64,000 nucleotides of DNA, taken from the NCBI RefSeq assembly GCF_002002725.1, contig NZ_MUNW01000059.1, forward strand, positions 124,001 to 188,000. The letters are read 5' to 3'. The position numbers were made by a program, and so were the translations under genes. Shown here one piece after another: positions 8,586-15,632 of the stretch (within the stretch, counting starts at the first letter, position 1; every line of letters starts with the position of its first letter). The notes beneath the pieces were generated by a model. That model had not been told where the DNA came from, did not search any database, and saw only the letters and a list, made by a program, of their open reading frames with translations. The stretch comes from Sinorhizobium sp. A49 (GTDB taxonomy: Bacteria; Pseudomonadota; Alphaproteobacteria; Rhizobiales; Rhizobiaceae).

Positions 8586-9013
8586 TGCTGAAAGGCATAG
8601 ACCCGATCCTCAGCCCCGAACTGCTCGCGACGCTCCGGGCCATGGGCCATGGCGACGAGATCGCGCTGGTCGACGGCAACTATCCCGGCCAGGAACATGC
8701 CCGCCGCCTGGTCCGGCTCGACGGCCACGGGCTGATCCCGGTTCTCGACGCCATTCTCAGCGTCATGCCGATCGACGATTTCGTACCGGCAGCGATCTTC
8801 CGCGCTACGGTCAAACAGGACCGGGACGCCCTCGATCCGGTGCACAGCGAGATCATCGATTGCTGCAGCAAGCATGAACCCGACCGAACCGTCGTTCCCC
8901 TGCTTGGCCCTGAATTCTATCCGCGCGTACAGGCGGCCCACACCGTGGTGCAGACCAGCGAGCCGCGGCTTTACGGCAACGTCATCCTGCGCAAGGGCGT
9001 GATCTATCCCTGA
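8585..9013 (+). CDS. RbsD/FucU family sugar mutarotase
   Basis: A 142-residue member of the RbsD/FucU family, which interconverts anomers or ring forms of free sugars (fucose, ribose) before phosphorylation. The family motif MGHGDEIALVDGNYPG (about 20-35, with the catalytic His) and the closing RLYGNVILRKGVI are intact. It is translationally coupled to the ROK regulator. The context suggests it prepares the sugar taken up by the Frc transporter, which in S. meliloti handles fructose, ribose and mannose; which sugar it acts on is not visible in the sequence. Confidence 0.9.
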   Translation: MLKGIDPILSPELLATLRAMGHGDEIALVDGNYPGQEHARRLVRLDGHGLIPVLDAILSVMPIDDFVPAAIFRATVKQDRDALDPVHSEIIDCCSKHEPDRTVVPLLGPEFYPRVQAAHTVVQTSEPRLYGNVILRKGVIYP

Positions 9014-9030
9014 CGGAATGGTGGACAAAA

Positions 9031-9065
9031 CGAAAAACCCGCCGGCGGAACCGGCGGGTTTTTCG
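9031..9065. terminator. bidirectional Rho-independent terminator
   Basis: CGAAAAACCCGCCGG / CCGGCGGGTTTTTCG around CGGAA gives a GC stem with A- and T-runs on either side, ideally placed between the converging FucU-like and DoxX genes. Confidence 0.93.
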
Positions 9066-9083
9066 TTTGAAGTCCGGAATGTC

Positions 9084-9506
9084 TTAGCCGCGACGTGCGT
9101 CGATAGACAGTGCGCCCGGACCGAAGGCTGCAAGCACCAGGAAGCCGCCGGCAACCGAGATGTTCTTCATCATCATCAGGCCGTTGAAGACGGTGAGCAG
9201 GCCATTGGCTTCCGGCGGGAAGGTCGGGATGTTGATTGCGCCGCTGTGGAAGACGAAAGCAGTGACCAGGCAGAAGAGAGCCAATAGGTAGGCGGCAATC
9301 TTCGTCTGGAAGCCGACGAGAACAAAAAGGCCAGCAATCAGCTCGAATGCGCCGGCGAGATAGGCAAGCGCGGTTGCTGCCGGCCAGCCGGCATTGGCGA
9401 TCATTCCGGCGGTACCGGCGGGATCTGTCAGCTTGCCGAAACCGGCGGTGATGAACATGATCGAAAGAAGAATGCGCCCGATGAGGACGACGACATTCTG
9501 AGACAT
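9084..9506 (-). CDS. DoxX family membrane protein
   Basis: A 140-residue protein with four hydrophobic segments (about 5-25, 45-65, 70-90, 108-130) and the DoxX-family opening IGRILLSIMFITAGFGKLTDP. DoxX proteins are small inner-membrane proteins linked in some bacteria to oxidative stress or quinone chemistry, but most, including this one, lack a defined function. The start at 9506 has a CAGGAG ribosome site and matches the usual family length. It is transcribed divergently from clr. Confidence 0.88.
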   Translation of the reverse strand: MSQNVVVLIGRILLSIMFITAGFGKLTDPAGTAGMIANAGWPAATALAYLAGAFELIAGLFVLVGFQTKIAAYLLALFCLVTAFVFHSGAINIPTFPPEANGLLTVFNGLMMMKNISVAGGFLVLAAFGPGALSIDARRG

Positions 9507-9771
9507 GCGAGGCTCCTGTGAGAAACGAGTGTTGGCAGCAGAAGTATCAGCATTTTCAAATTCATCTAGCCGCACGACCGACGACAGATCGTTCACAACC
9601 TAGAGACAACCGGGAATTATCGTCAACCGACATTTGGGTCGCGCCACGATCTGTGCAGTCCTTTTCTTCGTTGGAATCGCCGCTCGGACGCTAAACGTTC
9701 TTTTCTGTTGCAAGGAGGGAGCTGCTGGGCGAAATTTAGGAGCGGCAGGGGACGCCGCGCGGGGGCATCTC

Positions 9772-10476
9772 ATGAACGAAATCAACAGGAGCCCGGCCTT
9801 CTGGCGCTCATTCGCGATCTTCGAAGGGTTCGACAAGAAGTCGATCGAGGATCTGGCCGAGATCGCCACCTATCGCAAGTGGCCGGCGGGCACGGTGATC
9901 TTCCAGCGCGGCGACGAAGGCAACTATATGATCGTCGTCATATCGGGGCGCATCAAACTCTCGCTGATCACGCCGCAGGGCCGCGAACTGATGCTGCGCC
10001 AGCACGAAGCCGGGGCGATCTTCGGCGAGATGGCGGTGCTCGACGGCCAGACGCGGTCGGCCGATGCCACGGCGCAGACGGCTGCCGAAGGCTATGTGAT
10101 CGGCAAGAAGGCGTTTCTCGACATGGTCACCACCCGGCCGGCGGCGGCCGAGTCCGTCGTCCGCTTTCTCTGCGCCCAACTGCGTGACACCACCGAGCGG
10201 CTGGAGACCATCGCGCTTTACGACCTCAATGCCCGCGTTGCCCGGTTCTTTCTGGCCACGCTCCGGCAGATCCACGGCAACGAGCTACCCGAAAGCGCCA
10301 ACCTCAGGCTGACCATGAGCCAGACGGATATCGCCGGCGTGCTCGGTGCCAGCCGCCCCAAGGTCAACCGGGCCATCCTGTGGCTCGAGGAAAGCGGCGC
10401 GATCAAGCGGATGGACGGCATCATCGCCTGCAAGGTCGGCAAGCTCTTGAGCATCGCCGATCCGGAAGAGGATTAG
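9772..10476 (+). CDS. clr: cAMP-dependent CRP/FNR family regulator Clr
   Basis: A 234-residue CRP-type regulator. The N-terminal cyclic-nucleotide-binding domain (about 10-125) contains a phosphate-binding cassette FGEMAVLDGQTRSADATA with Arg95 and Ser96 at the cAMP phosphate positions, and the dimer helix carries Thr140-Thr141 where E. coli CRP has its adenine contacts. The C-terminal winged helix (about 170-215) has recognition helix GASRPKVNRAILWLE, which lacks the Glu used by E. coli CRP to read GTGA, consistent with the different S. meliloti Clr box. It is followed five bases later by a CHASE2 adenylate cyclase; this order matches clr-cyaD1 in S. meliloti. The start is set by alignment; the ribosome site is weak. 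Confidence 0.9.
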   Translation: MNEINRSPAFWRSFAIFEGFDKKSIEDLAEIATYRKWPAGTVIFQRGDEGNYMIVVISGRIKLSLITPQGRELMLRQHEAGAIFGEMAVLDGQTRSADATAQTAAEGYVIGKKAFLDMVTTRPAAAESVVRFLCAQLRDTTERLETIALYDLNARVARFFLATLRQIHGNELPESANLRLTMSQTDIAGVLGASRPKVNRAILWLEESGAIKRMDGIIACKVGKLLSIADPEED

Positions 10477-10481
10477 GCGAC

Positions 10482-12356
10482 ATGACCGCACAATCTCGCC
10501 GGCACTTTCGCTTCACACCGCTGGCCGGCGGGATCCTGACGAGCCTGATCGTCGCGCTGGCGCTCTATCTCTACGCCGAGCCGGTGCTCGAAACGCAACG
10601 GGAACTGTTCTTCGACAGTCTGACCCAATGGGTGCCCTCACCGCAGTCGCCCGACATCGTCGTCGTCGACATTGACCGCGCCGCCTATCAATCCCGGCCA
10701 GGCGGCGATTGGGACAGGGCGGCAACGGCCGAGCTCCTGTCCGCACTGACCGCGGCCGGCGCCAAGGTCGTCGCCGTCGACTTCGTCTTCAGCTCCGATT
10801 GCGCGGCAGAGCTGCCGGGCAATGGATCGCTTTCGCAAGCGCTTTCGCAGGTGCCCGTCGTCCTCGGCTTTCTCATTGCCGACACACCGCAGGAGCGCCC
10901 TCGCCCCGTTCCGCCACTGGCGCTCAGCCGCCCCTTCGCAGCGCCCGAACTCTGGTTCCTCGACGGCGCGGAGACCTCCTGCCCCGCCTTCATGGACCAG
11001 GCCAAGGCGGCCGCCGCATCGTTTCTGGTCGGCGATGAAGACGCCCGCATCCGCCGGGTCCAGGCCTATGCCGTTCTCGGCGAAGAGGCCTATCCGACGC
11101 TTGGCATCGAGGCGACACGGTTGATGGCCGGCACCGGCACGCCGATCCTTGGCGGCAACCCGGCCTGGCTGCGCCTCGACCATCAAGTGGTGACACTCGA
11201 CGATACCGGAAGTTTACGCTTCGTGGCGAGCGCCCCTGACGCAATCGCCGCCCGAACGATTTCTGCAGCCGACATTCTGGCAAGGAAAGCGGGCAAAGAC
11301 AGACTTTCGGGAAAACTCGTCTTCATCGGCAGCAGCCTGCCCAATCTCGGTGGCCTCAGGCCGAGTGCCTCTATGCCGCTCGAACCCTCGGTGCAGATCC
11401 ACGCCGATATCGCCAATGCGATCACCACCGGCTTCATTCCGCGGCGCGATGCACGGCTTCCCGTGATCGAGGCCCTTTTCTCTCTGGCGGCGGGTATCGC
11501 GGCCGCCTACGGCGCGGCAAGGCTCAGGCCGATGACATCGGCAGCGCTCGGCATCATCGCGGTTGCGGTCGTCGTCGCGGCGGCGACAACCATCTACCGC
11601 ACCAGCGGCTGGCTGGTGGACGCCGTCAGCATTTCGATCGCACTTGCCGCGGTGCTGGCGGTAACGAGCACGCTGCAATTCGCCCATGTCCGGCGGGCCG
11701 AGGCGACTGCGCGGGAAAAATTCTCGCAATATCTGCCGCAATCGGTCGTCGCGCGCTACATCGACAATCCGGGTGCTGAGCGGGTTGCGGGCGAGGAACG
11801 GGCGGTGACGGCGCTGTTCACCGACATCGAAAGCTTTTCGACGCTGTCGCAAAAGCTCGGTCCCCGCGACCTGATCGCCTTGCTCGACATCTATTTCACC
11901 GAGGTCAACGGGTTGGTCGCGCACTATGGCGGCATGGTCGACAAGGTGGTCGGCGATGCCGTACACGCCTTCTTCAATGCGCCGGAGGATCTCGACGATC
12001 ATGTCGACAAGGCGCTCGAATGCGCCAAGGCGATCCACGCGCTGACCGAGGAAATGCGCCGGCGCCCGCAGTTTGCCGCACGGGGTTTCGGGCGTACCCG
12101 CATCGGGGTCGAGACGGGCCAGGCGGTCCTTGGCGAGGTCGGCGCCGGCGGCAAGCTCGATTACACCGCCCATGGCGACGCCATCAACCTTGCGGCGCGA
12201 CTGCAGGAGGCCAACAAGTTTCTCGGTACCGCCATCTGCGTCGGCCCGGCGGCCGCAGCGGAAAGCAGGCAGCCGCTCCGCTCACTCGGCAGTCATGAGA
12301 TCCGCGGCTTTGGCACCATGGAGCTGTTCACTGTGGCCGGTCCTGACCAAGTGTAG
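10482..12356 (+). CDS. cyaD1: CHASE2-domain class III adenylate cyclase, CyaD1-like
   Basis: A 624-residue receptor cyclase. One membrane segment (about 15-33) leads into a periplasmic CHASE2 sensor (about 35-320), then three closely spaced membrane segments (about 327-402) and a cytoplasmic class III cyclase domain (about 440-610). The first metal Asp is in ALFTDIESF and the second in KVVGDAVHAFF; GKLDYTAHGDAINLAARL carries the adenine-selecting Asp and the transition-state Asn/Arg pair. It should make 3',5'-cAMP for Clr. ATG at 10482 lies five bases after clr. In S. meliloti CyaD1 is reported to respond to plant signals during nodulation; whether this copy does is inference from synteny. 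Confidence 0.9.
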   Translation: MTAQSRRHFRFTPLAGGILTSLIVALALYLYAEPVLETQRELFFDSLTQWVPSPQSPDIVVVDIDRAAYQSRPGGDWDRAATAELLSALTAAGAKVVAVDFVFSSDCAAELPGNGSLSQALSQVPVVLGFLIADTPQERPRPVPPLALSRPFAAPELWFLDGAETSCPAFMDQAKAAAASFLVGDEDARIRRVQAYAVLGEEAYPTLGIEATRLMAGTGTPILGGNPAWLRLDHQVVTLDDTGSLRFVASAPDAIAARTISAADILARKAGKDRLSGKLVFIGSSLPNLGGLRPSASMPLEPSVQIHADIANAITTGFIPRRDARLPVIEALFSLAAGIAAAYGAARLRPMTSAALGIIAVAVVVAAATTIYRTSGWLVDAVSISIALAAVLAVTSTLQFAHVRRAEATAREKFSQYLPQSVVARYIDNPGAERVAGEERAVTALFTDIESFSTLSQKLGPRDLIALLDIYFTEVNGLVAHYGGMVDKVVGDAVHAFFNAPEDLDDHVDKALECAKAIHALTEEMRRRPQFAARGFGRTRIGVETGQAVLGEVGAGGKLDYTAHGDAINLAARLQEANKFLGTAICVGPAAAAESRQPLRSLGSHEIRGFGTMELFTVAGPDQV

Positions 12357-12381
12357 CCCCGCAGCAGCCTCAGGACGGGGC
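12356..12381 (+). terminator. weak hairpin after cyaD1
   Basis: GCCCCG / CGGGGC with a 14-base loop starts in the cyaD1 stop codon. There is no T-run, so it is a weak candidate. Confidence 0.3.
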
Positions 12382-12443
12382 GAAATCAAAGTGTCGCCGC
12401 GCCGCCGCAGTGAAGCGTTCCGTCGGAGATACCTGAGACGCGC

Positions 12444-13079
12444 CTACAGCCCGACGCTGGCATAGGCCTCGCGGATCCGCGCCTGTCCCCAGTTGACCGG
12501 GTCGCTTGGCGCGTCACCTCTTTGCTTGAACTCGACGCCCTGTCCTGCGGCGACAATTTGCGTGACACCACCCGCGGCAACCGCGACGCTGCCATGCTCG
12601 ACAAAAACGGCAAAGGCGACCTTGCTTGGGCCGCAGAAAAACCTGGTGCCGCGAACGCCGATCATGCCAAAGGCGGTCCTGACGGCAACATCGACCTTGG
12701 GCAGCCCTTCGGGGCGGTCGAACACCATTCGGCCGGTGCCCAGTTCCAGTGTCCCGCCCTGACCGGCGATGAAACGATCGACCAGCAGATCGGTCTCAGC
12801 ACCCAGCAGAACGCGGGTGTCGGCACCCAGCACCAGAGTGGCAAAACTCTCGGCCTGCGTGCGCACATGGTCGTTGTCGAAGAGCTGCGCTCCAACGGCC
12901 AAAGCGTCTTCCTTTTCCGCCTGCCGGCGACGAACGTCGCCACGGATTTCGGTCGTCTTGCCGATCGCAGGGCTCGCCAGCGTCGGGACGACGCTGCCGC
13001 CCATGGCGGCCAGCAACAGGCCGCCAACCACGACGCGCCTCTTCACCAGCACCTGCCGCATCGGCTCCCGGTCCTTCAT
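12444..13079 (-). CDS. exported FecR-domain protein
   Basis: A 211-residue protein with a probable export signal: KRR at 13-15 followed by VVVGGLLLAAMGGSVVPTLA, close to a twin-arginine arrangement. The mature part has the FecR fold motif VGAQLFDNDHVRTQAESFATLVLGADTRVLLGAETDL, and a later MIGVRGTRFFCG. FecR-domain proteins with this layout are often encoded beside CHASE2 cyclases, which suggests a periplasmic partner of the CyaD1 sensor rather than an iron-signalling anti-sigma factor, since no TonB receptor or sigma gene is near. It converges on cyaD1 and is divergent from the Sel1 gene. The start at 13079 has a GGGAGAAGG ribosome site. Confidence 0.82.
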   Translation of the reverse strand: MKDREPMRQVLVKRRVVVGGLLLAAMGGSVVPTLASPAIGKTTEIRGDVRRRQAEKEDALAVGAQLFDNDHVRTQAESFATLVLGADTRVLLGAETDLLVDRFIAGQGGTLELGTGRMVFDRPEGLPKVDVAVRTAFGMIGVRGTRFFCGPSKVAFAVFVEHGSVAVAAGGVTQIVAAGQGVEFKQRGDAPSDPVNWGQARIREAYASVGL

Positions 13080-13139
13080 GGTCCTTCTCCCTGTTCGACG
13101 TGGTCGCGCCTTCGAGCGTCCGACTTTCGTGGAGGATAT

Positions 13140-13153
13140 CCCCGATATCGGGG
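13140..13153. promoter_or_regulatory. perfect 14-bp palindrome upstream of the FecR-domain gene
   Basis: CCCCGATATCGGGG is an exact palindrome about 60 bases before the FecR-domain start and 140 before the Sel1 start. It could be an operator or a hairpin in the FecR leader; no regulator is assigned. Confidence 0.4.
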
Positions 13154-13225
13154 GAAACAAGCCGCAGGCCTCTGTTGGCCTGCTCGACAATGTCTGTCAT
13201 TTCGCCAGAGCCCTCCCAATCCGGC

Positions 13226-13241
13226 TGTTCCCGCCGGAACA
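13226..13241. promoter_or_regulatory. Clr (CRP-like) binding site upstream of the Sel1-repeat gene
   Basis: TGTTCCCGCCGGAACA fits, at every defined position, the S. meliloti Clr consensus that I recall as HGTYHC-N4-GRWACA, and it is an almost perfect palindrome. It lies 51 bases before the start codon of the Sel1-repeat gene, the positional counterpart of the Clr target gene SMc02178 in S. meliloti. This is the strongest regulatory site in the window. Confidence 0.85.
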
Positions 13242-13292
13242 GGCAGTTGGAACCCATGACGCTAACTTGCCCTCAAGAGACGGGAGAGCACC

Positions 13293-14153
13293 ATGGAAAA
13301 CCAGCGCAAAACAGGCATTCGCATCTTCAACGCCTTGCTTCTTGCCATCGTCAGCTTCATGGCCTTGGCAGCGATCGCACTCCCCTCCGCGCGTGCGGCC
13401 GATCTCTCGGCCGCCGACATCTGCGACCGCGAGGCGGGCAGCATCTTCGATCTGCAGCGCAATCAGGCCTACCCGGCCGTGGCCACCGAAGACCTGAAGA
13501 TCGGCATCGCCCTTTCGGCCTGCCGTGAGGCCTATAACCAGCATGCCGGCGCCCGCACCGCGTTCCAGCTGGCGCGCGTTCTCGACAAGGCCGGCCAGAA
13601 GATCCAGTCGCAACGCATTCTTGGCGAAGCGGCAGACCATGGCCATGCGCTGGCCATGACCAACTATGCGGTGCTTGTCGGCGAACAGGGCGACACCAAG
13701 ACCGAGTTCGCGCTGAACCAGAAAGCCGCTGCAGCCGGCAACATCCTTGCCGCCTACAATCTCGGCGTCGCCTATCGAGACGGCATGGGCACGGCTGCAA
13801 ACGGCAGGCTTGCGATCGAATGGTTCGAACGCGCCTCGCTCGCCGGCGATGACGTCGCGGCGTTCAATCTCGCGGTCATTCTGGATGAAGGCAGGCTGGT
13901 GCCGGAAGACAACGCCAAAGCCGCCCGGTTCTATCGCCTCGCCGTCGAGCGCGGCAATGTCGACGCCATGGTCAATCTCGGCCTGATGCTGGAAACCGGC
14001 GAAGGTGTTGCCAGGGATCTGCCCGCAGCCCGGGCCGTCTTCCGCAAGGCCGCGGCCGAAGGTGACGCCTATGCGGAGCGCAAGGTCGCCGAACTGAGCG
14101 GCGCCAGCGATTTCGAAACGGCCATGCTCGACAAGACGAGCCGCATCAAGTGA
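13293..14153 (+). CDS. exported Sel1-repeat protein, probable Clr target
   Basis: A 286-residue protein with a signal peptide (hydrophobic about 12-31, PSARA-A cleavage near 35) and at least three Sel1/TPR-like helical repeats at about 151-186, 187-222 and 223-257 (for example AAYNLGVAYRDGMGTAANGR). Such repeats bind proteins or peptidoglycan-associated partners in the periplasm; no enzymatic motif is visible. It lies between the FecR-domain gene and spdA, 51 bases after a perfect Clr box, where S. meliloti carries SMc02178, a cAMP-Clr-activated gene induced in planta as I recall. Its molecular role is unknown. GAGAGCACC precedes the ATG as a weak ribosome site. Confidence 0.87.
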   Translation: MENQRKTGIRIFNALLLAIVSFMALAAIALPSARAADLSAADICDREAGSIFDLQRNQAYPAVATEDLKIGIALSACREAYNQHAGARTAFQLARVLDKAGQKIQSQRILGEAADHGHALAMTNYAVLVGEQGDTKTEFALNQKAAAAGNILAAYNLGVAYRDGMGTAANGRLAIEWFERASLAGDDVAAFNLAVILDEGRLVPEDNAKAARFYRLAVERGNVDAMVNLGLMLETGEGVARDLPAARAVFRKAAAEGDAYAERKVAELSGASDFETAMLDKTSRIK

Positions 14154-14159
14154 TCCATC

Positions 14160-14187
14160 GTGGGCCGACCCGAAAGGGTCGGCCCAC
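14160..14187 (+). terminator. strong hairpin after the Sel1-repeat gene
   Basis: GTGGGCCGACCC / GGGTCGGCCCAC forms a perfect 12-bp stem with a GAAA tetraloop beginning seven bases after the stop. There is no T-run, so it may act with Rho or protect the mRNA end, and it separates the gene from spdA. Confidence 0.75.
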
Positions 14188-14281
14188 AGCGTGTATCGGC
14201 AAATCCCACCCAAAGATGCAGCTTGACGGGCAGCCGACCGCACGACAGCCTGAGCGGGATCACCCCCTTGCTGGAAATGCG

Positions 14282-15088
14282 ATGACGAAGCTGATTATCT
14301 TTACCGACCTGCACATGGTGCCTGAAGGCGCGACCATCATTGGCCTTGATCCCTATCAGCGGCTCGCCAACGGTATCGCGCATGTGAACCGCTATCATGC
14401 GGATGCCGATCGGGTGATCTTCACCGGCGACCTCACCCACTATGCCGATCATGCCTCCTACGAGCGATTGAAGACCCTTGTCGATCAATTGAGCCCGCCC
14501 GCGGCGATCATGGTCGGCAACCACGACCGGCGCGACGTGTTCTTGGACGTGTTTGCCGACGCTGTGACCGACGACGATGGTTTCGTGCAGCAGGCGATCG
14601 ACTTTGACGACTGCCGGGCGATCCTGCTCGACACGCTGTTTGCGCCACCCTACGACTACCCCAATAGCCATGCTGGCCTGTTGTGCCATAAACGCCTTGC
14701 CTGGCTCGACCGGCAATTGGCGGACGCCGGCGAAAAGCCGGTTCTCATCTTCATGCATCATCCGCCACACGCGACCGGCTTTTCCGGCATGGACATGATC
14801 CGCCTGGTCAACGAGGTGGAGTTCTATGCGCTGGCGAAGAAGCACGGCAATGTGCGCCATATCTTTGCCGGCCATGTGCACCGCACGATCAGCGGCTCCA
14901 GCCGCGGCATCCCCTTCTCCGTCTTCAAGAGCCCGGTGCACCAGCAGCCGATGCCGTTCGATGCACCGGATGCGTCGCTCTCGGTCGACGAACCCGCCGC
15001 CTACGGCATCGCGCTCGTGACGAAGGACGGCGTTCTCGTTCACACCGAGGATTATGAAATCGCCCGCCGAGACGCCGCCATCGCCTGA
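14282..15088 (+). CDS. spdA: class III cyclic-nucleotide phosphodiesterase SpdA
   Basis: A 268-residue calcineurin-type metallophosphoesterase of the CpdA group. All metal motifs are present: TDLH (Asp9, His11), GDLTHYADH, GNHD, HHPPH and GHVHR. In S. meliloti the gene in this position encodes SpdA, reported as a 2',3'-cyclic-nucleotide phosphodiesterase that influences Clr signalling without cleaving 3',5'-cAMP well. Enzyme class is seen; the substrate is taken from synteny. The start at 14282 follows a long leader without a strong ribosome site. It is followed after 40 bases by the YkgJ gene. Confidence 0.9.
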   Translation: MTKLIIFTDLHMVPEGATIIGLDPYQRLANGIAHVNRYHADADRVIFTGDLTHYADHASYERLKTLVDQLSPPAAIMVGNHDRRDVFLDVFADAVTDDDGFVQQAIDFDDCRAILLDTLFAPPYDYPNSHAGLLCHKRLAWLDRQLADAGEKPVLIFMHHPPHATGFSGMDMIRLVNEVEFYALAKKHGNVRHIFAGHVHRTISGSSRGIPFSVFKSPVHQQPMPFDAPDASLSVDEPAAYGIALVTKDGVLVHTEDYEIARRDAAIA

Positions 15089-15128
15089 GGGGCATTTCGG
15101 CCGCCCGACCTTCATGCTAGGTTGGCCT

Positions 15129-15443
15129 ATGACCCAATCGATCACCACCGATGAAACCCTCGACTGTCAGAGCTGCGGCGCCTGCTGCGCTTACTCCTCG
15201 GACTGGCCGCGTTTCTCGATGGAGACGGACGAGGAACTCGACCTGATACCGGAAGAGTATGTCGCAGCCGATCTCGGCGGCATGCGCTGCGAGGACGACC
15301 GCTGTACGGCCCTTGGCGGAAAGCTCGGCGTCCATGTCGCCTGCAAGGTCTATGCGGTCAGGCCGATCGTCTGTCGCACCTGCATGCCGGGTGACGACGA
15401 GTGTCTGATGGCGCGCGAACGGCACTTCGGGCAAGCCGCATAA
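15129..15443 (+). CDS. YkgJ family cysteine-cluster protein
   Basis: A 104-residue protein with ten cysteines, at 13, 16, 19, 20, 54, 59, 72, 82, 85 and 92, including the CxxCxxCC motif near the N-terminus that defines the YkgJ/UPF0153 zinc- or iron-chelating family. Family members probably bind a metal or an Fe-S cluster; the biological role is not established. ATG at 15129 is preferred because the domain begins immediately after; another in-frame ATG lies five codons upstream. It follows spdA by 40 bases and may be in the same transcript. Confidence 0.85.
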   Translation: MTQSITTDETLDCQSCGACCAYSSDWPRFSMETDEELDLIPEEYVAADLGGMRCEDDRCTALGGKLGVHVACKVYAVRPIVCRTCMPGDDECLMARERHFGQAA

Positions 15444-15632
15444 GACTTCGGATCATCCGGCGCCCACGCGTACATTCCGCATTCCCACCGCTTTGATGGC
15501 GCTGCGATAGTGAAACATTCTGAGATCGATCGAATTTGCCGGATGGATGTTCGGCGCAACGACGCGTATTTTCTGCCCACGATATCCAGGGCGCATTGCG
15601 CCTTGTCACCGCCTTCCAAAGGACCGCGTTCG

